Source: Piper betle (lineage: Eukaryota; Streptophyta; Magnoliopsida; Piperales; Piperaceae). Taken from it: DNA of 64,000 nucleotides. Positions 35,601-47,429 of the stretch are shown one piece after another. Below the pieces are notes generated by a model. It worked only from the letters and a program-made list of their open reading frames with translations. It did not search any database and was not told the origin of the DNA. A program made the translations under genes and the position numbers. Position 1 is the stretch's first letter, and every line of letters begins with the position of its first letter. The stretch covers positions 35,181 through 99,180 of the forward strand of contig JAURVB010014650.1 in the NCBI GenBank assembly GCA_033002965.1, in the 5' to 3' direction.

Positions 35601-35649
35601 GGGTGCTACACATGAACCCCTGTTGTTAGGGTTTTGGTAATCCACCTGT

Positions 35650-38600
35650 AATATACTCTGTTACAAGGAACATCTTTTTTTCAAAATAAAATTTTAGTTG
35701 CAGTCATTAAATAATAATATCAATAATTTACTTTATTTACTGTATCTATTTAATGACAGGATTTCTCCAAACGAGGCAACAATTTTGATGAGAGGCATGG
35801 CGCAATAATAATTATACATATGTCATTATAACATATATTAGATACCACTTATCCCAACACGATTGAATGATGTGTATTTTAATTATCGGAGGGAAGTTAA
35901 TAAGATATCTTGTTAGGGTTATTGTAATTCACCTATACATGGTTGTGAATCTTGTGATACAGAGCATTTTACTATCAAACTAAGGTGTGACAAGGGTTGC
36001 TAGTAGATTGGTGATAAACAGCATAAAAATTAAATTGTGAATTTTAATTGTCAGCCGGGATAAATGCGTGGTAGGGGGTTAGACATCAGACTTAGTATAA
36101 TTCTCATTACCAAATTAGAAATGATGTTGGGAGATCTTCTTCCTTTTTTTTTAACTATTTTGATGAGGGGCAAGCGGAGCAGTTGTATATCGTTGATAAG
36201 TTGTAGAAATTGACAATATTTTTGTGTAGGAAACGATTAAATGAAATCTATACTTTTGGTTGTTGTATGTAAGAAAAACCTTTATATGGTTTTCGAAAAT
36301 CCACACAAATCTTTTGCGTTGGGGTTATTAATTTACTGTCAAAAAACCAAAAATGACAACAATTGTCTTTATTGCACTGGAGTGAATATGGTTTTGACTA
36401 GAGTCGCAAGCGGGGTGATGACAGGCAAGACGGTGTAAATTTTGATTATTATTTACGAAATAAATCCACTGATGTGGGCTTAATAATTATCCCCTAGACA
36501 TGATTACTAGCTAGTAAGGGTATCATTCCAGCAAGTTAAACAGTTGTTTTAGTGAGTTTTATATCTTTGCTCAAGAGCAATTTATTTTGATGAGACTTGC
36601 ATGCCATGTGAGATAAGTGACGGCCAGATTTTAACGTTTACACAAGAAACCAATTAGGTGACGATGAGTTTGGTAGCTGTAAGAAGTTTTGCAACTTATT
36701 AAAATTGGTTGCCAAAATAAACTAGAAGACCTCTTAAATTCATTATAAAAATAATATAATGAATAAAAATCATTTACACTCCGAAATTACTTAGACGCCC
36801 GGATCTATTAATTAATACATGGGAGAGTAAAACTAATTTTGTTTCAAATATATTGGCTTTTGATCATAGCTTGCCAAAGTTGCCCACTTTATCTCCAAAT
36901 TTGATGGTGATATGGTGGCCAATGTGGCCACTTTAAGGAGATAATTATTTCTCCTTCAAAGTAATTATCTCCCCTAATTTCTCTGCCGACTTGTCGTCTT
37001 TAAATTAGCAAGTATTTTTGTATCATCTATGACAGAAAGTAAAACCCGTGATTTTATATTTGAACCCATTTTTTCAACCTTAAATCCACCCAATTTCAAC
37101 GACAATCTCAATTGTCAAATAGGTAGGTCCACTCCCAAATCTCATTATCAAACTTAGATACCAGAGCTCACTCCCAACTCTTAAAACCCCAACAACTCAA
37201 ACCCAGCTTAAGAGATAAATAATTAAAGTAGAACACCAAGAAGTAAAAGAATTTAGAGTTTGATTTATCCTTCCCTTATTGTCTATATAAGGGGATGTCT
37301 ACATGAACACTATCACAACCAATAAAATAATTTCACACAAGTTAATTTTACACGAAGAGTCATATTTATTTATAAATAGGTATACTCTTCTTCACGAGCG
37401 GACATGATCACTATGTGACTATTCTTTACAAACGGGTTTTCAGAATCTAGCAAATAAAATATCACATCGGTTTATTTTATACGAGGAGCCATACCTATTT
37501 GTAAAACAGGTTTGATTGTTCCTTAAAACGGGTAATGACTCTTTGTCTAATCGTGTAGCTCTTCCTTACTAAACAACTATCTTTTTTTCTTACAACTTTT
37601 TCAGACCGTCTTCTCTTTCTCCTAAATTCTTTTGTTTCTAATATTTAAAACAATTGTAAAGCCCCATCATATTTTAAATTTCATTTCATTATTCTTATAT
37701 TCCCATGTATAATACATTTTAGATGGGTAAAAATATCATGACATCCACCTTTTAGTTTTATTCTTTTTACTTTATAAATCTTGAATAGTATTTTTTTAAT
37801 TAAAAAGTATATTCTCATACTTTTTGCCTATGAAAATTCACTTCAATTTTGTAATAATAAATTTCTGTTTAACATTTACGATGTTTAAACTTAATTTGAT
37901 TTTTTTTTTGTTTTCGTGATTGGACAAAAGGTTATATAGTTCCATCTCTTTATTAAATCTAGCCTCTACTAGAATTTTCAAGATAAAAAATGATGTAATA
38001 TTTATTAATATATATCTTGTGCATTGAATGAGTTCATGAATAATGAAAGTAAAATTTCACATTCAACTTAAGCCATTTTGTTAAGTACTCTTATTATTTG
38101 CCTATTTTATGGATTAATATTTACAATTTGTGTGGTTTGATTTTCATTTACCAAATTTAAAAGCTTAAAATATGTTTTCAATAAAATTAGTAAACTACAT
38201 TTGTGATATATTTATATTGAATTAGTCTAGGCAGCTCATACTTTGTTTGACCGTTAGATAGACCTAAAATAGTGCGACATTTTTATCGATGAGACCCACC
38301 TTCTTATACCAAAATACATCCCAATTTTTTTTTAAAAAAATCTCAAGTATTATATAAATATGCGAAACTATTGAAAATTGCAACCATAACCACTCTTTGT
38401 TGGCTTTTTTCATATAATTTTATTCGCATCATCCTTAGAGAAAGAGATAAATATTTACTTGTGAATATGCACCCCTCCTAAAAGCTACTAGTTTTCTTAT
38501 ATATAAAATATACAATCCTACAAGAATGATTGGCCAATTAGTCAAGAAGTTGAAAGAATAGCTTCTTCTTTCACTCTCTCTTATAGGGAAGGTTTTAATC

Positions 38601-40070
38601 TTTTACCAAAAAATCAATAATCATTACAACAATCTATGGTAACCGTTATAGAAAAAGCTCAATGTGAAGTAATCGAGTTGATCATTGTTTACTTAAATTT
38701 GTGGCATGCATTTGGCCCTTCCCACAAACTCGAAAAAATGAAATAGGGTGGCCTTGTTGTCTCACTTGTTAAAGGCTTATGTGATACAAATATTAAAATT
38801 TGGGGCCACATTAAGGTAGACATTTCACTAAAAAACATTACAATTAAATTAACTATTAAGTACAGTTATAAAGAAAGTAAAGCAAGTTCAATTTTTTATT
38901 GATAAAAGAATTTACAAAGAAACTCTTATTTACAAAGTTCCTTCGTTCCATTGTAGTACAAGGGTTTTAAGGTTCCACACTGTCACTTGATAGTGGTTGC
39001 AATTCAACAAGTGTAATTACTTAGAGAAGTATTTGTCACATGTGATATATACTGTATGTACCAACTCGATCTAAATATTTTATTTAATAAATACAAACTT
39101 GATCAATATTTAAGTAAACATAAAAAAGATGTATGATCAACTCCAACTAGTTAAGTCAAAGTTAAATTGATTGAGTCAATAGCCTTGAATCAACGATTCA
39201 ATTCAACTTAGCAAGCCTGCAACTCAATTGGGCCAAGTGAGAAAGTTGGTTAAACCTAGTCAAACAAGTTTACAACTCAACCAAGCAGTGTCGATCAGCA
39301 AGTGGCTAAACCAAACAGAGCGTGTTTGCGACTTAACTAGGCTAGGCTAGTAAGCTAGCTGACCAAGCTGAGTGAGTCCGCAACTTGCTAACTAGTAAGT
39401 TGGTTGAACCAAGTCGAGCAATTCTGCGACTCAACCTTGTTGGGATAGCCTTTTAGCCAAAATAAACCCAAAATAAAAAATACACTGATGATTTAACAGA
39501 CAAAGTTTATTTGATTTTTCTTCCAAAGCCTACTAATTTTTTGTTTGACTTCTTAAAGAACCTCTGGTTTATGAGCGAAAAATGAAAATAAGAGACTTTA
39601 TTAGAAAAGAGAGGGGGTGTGACTAATTACTAGCACTACTCATGTTTACTTGCTTGTAATTGGTTGGTATTAGAATAAATCTGTCATTTAGAAAAAAATT
39701 ATTATATTTGAGATTTTACTTTAATTTTATCTAAAATTTATTAAAAAATCTCAAACAAATCTTATTTGTTGTGTCCAATGGCAAATTTAGAATTAGATGG
39801 ACTTATCCAATATTACTCATCATGCCACATCCCACATTTCTAATTTTGTCAATTCAAGGCTTTAGTGTTCCAAGTTTGACTAATATGAGTTATCTCTACA
39901 AAGCTCCACAATTTAAAAATACCTATCATGGGTCATATCTTCATAAACGATCAATTGAATAGTTATTTGATTTAATTGACTTATTTTGCATTGACACCAT
40001 TTTTATATTGAAGTGCGTTCGTACAATTAGATAGGTTTTTAAGTTAAGATTTATTGATGAGGCAAAGTAT
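35650..40070. other. Gene-free AT-rich region
   Basis: No recognisable domain-bearing frame, splice-bordered exon or RNA gene in about 4.4 kb. Two diverged direct repeat units (about 37320-37440 and 37450-37560, both containing ACACGAAGAGTCAT/ATACGAGGAGCCAT) and the tandem repeat at 39190-39435 are the only structure I see. Confidence 0.6.
39190..39435. repeat. Degenerate tandem repeat, ~45-58 bp unit, five copies
   Basis: The segment GC(AG)ACT(C/T)AAC-like recurs at about 39210, 39268, 39325, 39378 and 39421. Each copy is preceded by a GTTGGTTAAACC/AGCTGACCAAG-like half. Unit sequences are much diverged, so the array is old. Confidence 0.55.
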
Positions 40071-40078
40071 TTGATCTA

Positions 40079-40520
40079 CGGATGAGTTTGGGTCAAATAT
40101 GGATAGGATATGACCATGTCCAAATTCGACCAGAATCATAAAATTTGAACCTCAGTCCGACTCAAATCTAAAGATTATCTCTATTTTATTTACCATGTAC
40201 ATATCGGATCCAAATCCACATAACTTGTATCCGACTCGATTGACTAAAATAATATAAATAATATAAAATTTAATATAAAAATATATTAAAAATAATAACA
40301 AATATTATTTTTAAATATAATTTTATAAAATACCAACTATTCGGATCGGATATGGGTCGATTTACCACAATTCCATATTCGATCTAAAAATTTTCAGTAT
40401 CTTATATATTTGGAAGTCTGAACTCAAATCTGATCCGAAATTATTTTGGATCAGATATAAATAGGTTGGATTTGGATCCAATTCATGGATATCAGATATC
40501 TAAGCCCATCCTTAATTTGA
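40079..40520. repeat. MITE-like repeat with GGATCGGATATGG words
   Basis: Starts with ACGGATGAGTTTGGGT and ends with the approximate inverse (TAAGCCCATCCTTAA). Inside are GGATC/GATCC-rich, mirror-related segments around an AT-rich middle. No coding content. Ends are approximate. Confidence 0.45.
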
Positions 40521-40536
40521 TCGATTCAAATCAAGA

Positions 40537-41009
40537 TTGTTTAAAGGTGCTCATCGGGTGAGTCGAGTCAAGTTTTGTTCAGCTCAAACTTAGCTTGTTT
40601 GATTTTAATTGCGACTCAAGTTAAAAATATTCATGTCAATTTGAGTTTGAGCTAGCTTAATTCATATTATTGATGTTATTTTTTATATAATTTATACTAA
40701 AATTTAATTTATATTTAAAATATTTCAAGTTTGACATACTAATGCATAAAAGATAATTTAATCATAATAAATTTATTTAAATTTGATATCGTATAATGAT
40801 ATTTTATAAGTTAGTTATATGTATATAAAGATATTTAAGATAAATATGGTTAAAAATATTATTCATTATATAAAGTATTAAGCATTGAGTCGAGGTGAGT
40901 TATACAAGTACAAGCCCGAGCTTGACTCGTTTAACATCGAATTAAGCTTTAAGTTGAATTTTTCGAATTGAGTATCGAGTCAAATTAAGTTTAATCGAGT
41001 TTTAAACAA
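40537..41009 (+). repeat. MITE-like interspersed repeat, copy B
   Basis: Bounded by TTGTTTAAA (40537-40545) and its inverse TTTAAACAA (41001-41009); 473 bp. CTCGA/GAGTC-rich ends surround an AT-rich core. It is the plus-orientation relative of the repeat at 5535-5990. Confidence 0.55.
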
Positions 41010-41019
41010 CTATAACTGA

Positions 41020-41515
41020 AATAAGGTTGAGAACGTGAAATTTCTTTCCAAACCAAACTTGAATTTATTCCAAAACTAAACCAAACCAAACTAGAGCATT
41101 TGATTGGGTCAGTTCGATTTATTTAAAATCAAAATTATTAAAATTATAATAACATTTATTATTATTTGTAGAATACATATAATTATAACATGATTTAACC
41201 ATCACAATCACATCCAAAAGCATTCTATACATAGATATTATATTAAACATCTCAAATGAATTACAAATAAATCTAAAATTTTAAAGGTACCCAAATAAAA
41301 CATAAATTATTAAGTTTTTTCTTTAAAAAATTGGTTTTCGGTCTATTTTGGTTTGGTTTGCTTTTGAACTAAAATTTTCCAACTTTAATAATTTACCCAA
41401 AGTCCAAACTGGACCGAACCAAAATCTAATAATCGAATCAAATCGACAATTTCAGTTTCAGAATGTTATTTCCGGTTTGAACCTAAATATGTTTACCTCT
41501 ATTTGCTGATCCCTA
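41020..41515. repeat. Repeat with inverted AACCAAACC/GGTTTGGTT ends
   Basis: The left part contains CTAAACCAAACCAAACTAGA and the right part contains TTTTGGTTTGGTTTGC and GGACCGAACC, so the halves are inverse-related around an AT-rich middle. This layout is common for non-autonomous hAT-like repeats in plants; no target duplication was identified. Confidence 0.45.
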
Positions 41516-43180
41516 TAATTTAAAAAATGAATCGTTTATTATATATTTGTATTTGAAGTTAACAATGAACGCGGGGATAATATAATAGATGTGCAAAGAA
41601 CTTGAATCTTCAATAATCTAATTATGAATTTCGATTGACACCCGCTATTATTTTTCCTGAAAACTATTCCACCTTCGTTCTCATACTTGTTTTAGGAAAC
41701 CAACGGCGGTCGCAACGAAGAACATTAGGAAGTGAGCACGTTTCACATTTCTGTGTGTGAAGTCAAAGATGTGGGCTTAGCCGTTTAAGATTGTTTTCAA
41801 ACAATTTTTTAGGTGTGTTCTTGCACGGCTTTGGATTAGTCTTGATTAGCGTTGTAGTTGAATTAGTGAATTGATGAGGATTTGACCGGCCGTTGACGTG
41901 CCCTTCTCGACTATAATATCAACGAATAAATTAGAGTATATTATTCTTCTTCTTTTTCGTTTGATACTTAAAAATGTGTGAGGGGCATAAATTTTAAATT
42001 AGGATTTATATAATTATAAATGAGAAAATTATTTTAGCGCTGAATGCATCTCCTTAATGACGCCACCTTTCTTTATTTATCCAGATTTAAAACTGACAAT
42101 AAAAAGGTATTGGCAAAATTGATTTAAATTGCAGTATATAAAGCATAATTTATTAGTTCATGCAACACTTGCAGCAAGGTTGATAAAAGATTGGTAGCAT
42201 TTAATTGATAATTATTTTGTAAAATGCTTCACCTGCATATGTGAGATATTGCCCGTTAATTAGCGTTCGGCCTAAGTTGTGGAGCATAAAACTCAACACA
42301 CAAGTTTTCTCCGATGGGGTTTTAATTTCTTGTTTATGCACTGTTCTTTGACTTCAAGATGTAGTTGAGTCAATATACAATTTTCCATGCATGATCTTAC
42401 AACTTTGTGTTTAAATAGCTTTGTTTGTTTATATTATCCTTTAGTAAGTCACGACAGCTAGCTCTGATATGATATAATTAGATCAGGATCTTAAGCATCC
42501 CGAGGATCTGAAAACCCATTTCTAAGGCCCTAATCTAAATCAATATATGGTAAATCATTCATAAGAAGGGTATTGCATTGTTCTAAAAGGCCCCACATCA
42601 GATGGGACCAGCGGTGTGGGTCTACCAGCCTATCTTGTAACTGTAAGCAAAAGGAAATTACTTTTTTAAATGAAAATATTTTAAACCGGTGTGTTCCAGC
42701 TACACCTTTTTTGTAGCAAATGTTACGGCAAACTTCCATTAGCAACCATTTTATTGGTATATAATCACCACAAATCATGAAATTTGATGGGTATAACTTC
42801 AACAAACAGTTATCTTCACAAATTGAGGTGATTTACACCGATAAAAATGGCAACAAATTTGTTTTAACACTTACTACATCAAATCTTTTCTCTAACTTGT
42901 CTACATGCTCGGCCAGAGATGATGAACCTAAATTAAAATTAGTAGTTTCGATTAAATCAAAATCAAGCTTTACAACTTTGATTTACACCCCCCATTTGAT
43001 TAAAATTGGATTTTTTTCAACCCTAATCAAGCTCAAATTCGATCAATTTGTTAAATAACCCCTTGAACGATAGCATTTTTTGTTAGTGCGGAAAGTTGTC
43101 TGGCCCATGTCTTGAAGTCCATGGGCTTTGAATGTTTCTGTACACGAGGAGTTGGCCGTTTGATGAGGTGAAGCGCACCC

Positions 43181-43187
43181 ATATATA

Positions 43188-43239
<52 letters not shown>
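43181..43239. repeat. (TA)n microsatellite
   Basis: About 29 TA units with one interruption at 43194-43196. Confidence 0.9.
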
Positions 43240-43243
<4 letters not shown>

Positions 43244-43969
43244 TTAAAACCCAATCTTGATTACCCATTGTCACAAAAACTACTAAGAGTAAATAATCTT
43301 GACTGTAAGAATCACATCGTTGGGATTATGAAATGAAAGTGGTACCATTCTCCAATCCCCCTTTTGAACGTGCACTGAGAACTATTTATGGTCCAACCAA
43401 ACATCTACCTCTTTTCTTGACATGTGGAGATCCATAGTTAACAGGTTTTGCGGTGACGTTTTCTTAATAAAATAGTTGCAGCGGGTTGAAATCTAGTTCC
43501 CAAACAAAATTCTTCCACTCTCGCCACCAGTGAGTGGAATAACTTTGTCGGAAAGAGCTGCTTTTCTTAATGATCAGAGGACGCTAACTAAGCGAATAAT
43601 CATTAGGAATAGGAATTGCACTAGATGATTTGAATCGTTATAGAACTTCGTGGTATACATCAAAGGTAGGTGGTAATTTATTGGAAATTATTAGTTTTTA
43701 ATATAATTAATTTAAACTAAAATAAGAATAAGAAATGCTTAGATCAATATAAGATGTATAAATCTTTGATTTGCCTTCCAAATTTTCCAAGATCAAAGTT
43801 TGATTATTAAAACCAGACTTATTTTCTACCACCTATCTCTTTTTTTGATAATTCTCTAAAATAATGTACGTCAAAAATAATACGTGTGTTCTCCTTAAAT
43901 AGAAGGAGTCATATTTATCTTTCTTAACGGGTAAGGATTTTGAGAGATTTATTTCTTCTTTAACTAATA

Positions 43970-45205
43970 AGGATATATATATATATATATTTGAATAAAG
44001 ATTTATTATATATATTTATTTAGATTTAGACAGGGGATACCATTATAGGTATATATCTATTATATATGCTAACATCTCTCATTTGCATATGATGAAAGAT
44101 ATTCTCAATTAATGAGCGCTACCAATTATAATTTTATACTTACACATAAAATACAATTAATTAAAAAAACTTGCACAAAAGAAGATACAAAGAGTAGGCC
44201 ATGCAACTTGTGGAAATAATAGAAAGTAAAAGCACAAGAAACACCTGTTAAGGATACTTATTGACTTAAATGTTGTCGTTGTGCCGTAAACTATAGTGAA
44301 GATCATATAACCTTCAAGAATTTTTACTTTACTACTGTTATCCACATTATTTAGTTATAAAAACATAATAATAGTCATGACTTGAATATAGTTTTTAAAA
44401 TAGTCTTTCTTTCATGCATATATTATTTTTGATAAGCAATTATTATTATTATTTAGACATACCCCATATTGTCGAATCATCCATTGTCGTAGGTAGTATA
44501 CTAAATAAATTAACTTTAATTAGTGATCTTAAATATACTTTAAAGTCAATAAGGGCACATAAAAAGCATATTTATTTCGATAATCTCATCGAGAAGGGAA
44601 GAAGGTACATTCTCCCACTATCCTTGTGATTAAAAAATACATGTGATATGAATCACGTACTATGGTAGATAGATATTTACTTAGAATATAATTCACATAA
44701 AGCACATATCTTTTATTAACACTATATAGATTTAAACCCAATTGTTACTCAAACAATTAAACAAAATAACTAATATAATTTTTTTGCTCATATATGATGT
44801 AATGAGATATATAGTTGTAGGTAATTATATCGATTATTATAAGAAAATAACCTCATTTTGAACTCTATTAAGACAACACACATAACTTGAGGCATTGATG
44901 TGTCATCTCTTAATGATATATAAGCATTAAAGGCTAATGTTTAGTGAGAGAGTCATACATCTCCTTTGGCATATTATTTATTGTAGTAATTTACATAAAA
45001 ATGTATTTATCATTAATTAAAAATTAAGAACTAATATTTAGAGTATGCACAAATACATGAAAAAGATATTGTCTCTCCCTTAATTAAGATATATATATAT
45101 ATATATATATATAAATTTAGATAAAGATTTATTAGATTTATTTATTTATTTTTGAATGGCATGTACCATTACGAATATATCTCTGTCATATACACCAACA
45201 TAAAT
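43970..45205. repeat. Diverged direct duplication around TA tracts
   Basis: The segments 43970-44080 and 45085-45205 share, in order, a TA tract, ATAAAGATTTATTA, ATTTATTTA, a TACCATTA word and ATATATCT...ATATAC. They are direct repeats about 1.1 kb apart. Confidence 0.5.
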
Positions 45206-45962
45206 AAATGAAAGGTAGGTAGTAGTGACGTAAATATGCAATGAGGCAGGTCCCTAATCTGATCCAAGGAAAGCAGATATGAGCATTCTCGTGAGATCCC
45301 GCGGCCTGTTTCACGTTAGAATGAGGTCAGATATTACAGAATAAAACATTAAAAATGACAAAGGCAGTTTCTTGATTCCGGCCATCTTTTAATCCTTTTG
45401 GAAGGAAGTGATCCCCAAGTCAAGTCAGTGATTTGGGCATTATTTTGTGGAAGTTCTTGTTGGATTTGTGGTCAAAAGAACCAAGAAAGATGCCTCAATC
45501 AACAATGGAAAGCAAGCTTTGAAAGCTATTGATAGAATTCTTGAAAAAAAAGGGTGAAGTAGCCCCTTTTCTAACTTCAGCGTTTAGGATAGCTATGAGA
45601 ATTTTTTTCCTGTGAGGAAACTAGTTGGCAAATGGCAGTCAACCTGTCAAAATTTTCTTGCCCTAACCAATTTTTATCGGCCTACTAATTTTCTTATAAT
45701 TTTCGTTCTCAAATACAATTTATCATACTTTACAATATATCTACGAAATAACAAAAAATTTTGCGAGTGAATTTAAATAATTTTCGTGAATCATAATTCA
45801 ACCCTAATTATAAGATCTGACTTTAAGTAGCCATGCGCTCATGTTTGAAGATCAGAACTTTTATTTTTTGTAAAACCAATTTGGATACCCCCGAAGCAAT
45901 ATCAATATGAAGGCAGAAATAAAGACAAAAAAGTAGTAAAATAAAGAAGCCAAGGTTGGAAC

Positions 45963-47005
45963 CATGGTTGCATGAATCGGAATCGGAATCAGAATCGGAA
46001 TCGGTTTTCCAGGGAATCGGAATCGGAATCGGAATCGGAATCGGTCTGAATTGGCCGAAGAATCGGTCCAGCTTGAATCGGTCCAAATCAGTCATATACA
46101 AAAATTTACCAACTCATAACAGAAATACCGAAATACATAATTATATAATTTCTCAACATAAATACACAAATTCAAGTATTTATACAACAATAATTTGCAC
46201 ATCACGATTTGCACATAGCAAATACTCGCACATCACAATTTACCGCACACACAAAATTTCAATTTGGACATCACAATTCGCACGTCATATTAATCAATTA
46301 GAACATTATAGATAACAATTTTCACATCACAATATTCAATTTCAATAAAAATCCAAATTTATCCAAATTTTCGGTCGGAAGCGCGGCGGAGGGCGGAGCC
46401 GAGGTCGGACGGCGGCGGTGGCATGGTCGGATGGAGCTGAGGTCGGACGGCGGTGGAGTGGTCGGAAGGTCGGGCAGAGCGTCAGACGGCGGAATCGCGC
46501 GCGGAATCGCGGCGGAGGGCGGAACTGAGTTCGGAATCGGGCGGAGCGTCGGACGGCGGAATCACGGCAGAATCGAGGCGGAGGGCAGAACTGAGTTCTG
46601 AATTGGGCGGAGCGTCGGACGGCGGAAGCGCGGCGGAGGGCGAAGCTGAGGTCGGAATCGGGCGGGTGGTGGCGTGGTCGGACGGAGCTAAGGTCGGACG
46701 GCGGAAGCGGGGGAGAGGGGTTTGATTTTAGGTTTTTAAAATTTAAATTACCATTTTACCCATGCTTAAATAATTTAATAAAAATCATACCTAGGGTATT
46801 TTGGTAATTTCCTAAAAACTGATTCCGATTTAAATCGGCCGATTCCGATTCCGAGTTAAATCGGTTGGAATCGGACGAAACCGGGCGATTCAGGGCCGAC
46901 CGATTCGGCCCCGAAATCGGATCGGCGCCAAAATTGGATCGGTCCAATGCCGATCCGATTTAAATCGGCCGATTCTGCACGGAATCGGCCGATTCGTGCA
47001 ACCCG
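45963..47005. mobile_element. Mutator-like non-autonomous element with 9-bp target duplication
   Basis: The element starts CATGGTTGCATGAATCGG and ends with the inverse of CGGGTTGCACGAATCGG, giving terminal inverted repeats around GGTTGCA(T/C)GAATCGG that continue as GAATCGG tandem words. It is flanked by the 9-bp direct repeat GGTTGGAAC at 45954-45962 and 47006-47014. A 9-bp duplication is the hallmark of Mutator-superfamily insertion. There is no transposase. The interior carries a GC-rich minisatellite (about 46380-46720) built on CGGCGGAGGGCGGA and GGCGGAGCGTCGGACGGCGG units; an open frame across it is low-complexity and not credible as a gene. Confidence 0.8.
46380..46720. repeat. GC-rich minisatellite inside the Mutator-like element
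   Basis: Repeated blocks of GCGGCGGAGGGCGGA, then CTGAGTTCGGAATCGGGCGG, then AGCGTCGGACGGCGGAA, present about three to four times with divergence. Confidence 0.7.
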
Positions 47006-47429
47006 GGTTGGAACAAGCTAATCTTTACATGCCATGTCATGCATACATATTTGTGTCCTTCTACATGGATTGTGGTGAAGAGATTGTCGGTCGGTCTGTT
47101 GGTTAAAACTAATAATTAAGTTGGGGCAGAAAAGCACCCTCCTCGCAAAAATTAATAATAACCAAACTTTAGAACCACTAAATTTATAGGCATGTCCTAT
47201 TACTTTCCATTTCCTACATAATGATTTTAATCTGTAATAAGTGGGGAAACTTCTGAGTTGAAGTTCTGTTTTTGGTGTGACACTTGAACGAGAGGAGGAA
47301 AGTAAAGGTCCATTGTCCCAACTTGTAGAGATGGCAAATGATGGAGTGGTGGTTGGTGATGAGACTCATGTCGCCAACGGCATTATATTTTTTAACGAAA
47401 TATACAATATTGCATTAAAAAAGCCACAA

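Larger units (their letters stand above)
41516..45953. other. Gene-free AT-rich region with microsatellites
   Basis: No gene recognised. It contains (TA)n tracts at 43181-43239, 43973-43990 and 45089-45112, and a diverged direct duplication listed separately. Short frames have no domain similarity that I can see. Confidence 0.6.

Noticed and set aside
35570..35640. Pumilio leader GCCGTTGGAT word as part of a full palindromic element
   Set aside because: Only one half-site is present and no inverse partner follows within about 100 bp.
46453..46725. 90-residue Arg/Ala/Ser/Gly-rich frame
   Set aside because: It is read through a minisatellite inside a Mutator-like element and starts at a chance ATG; low complexity.
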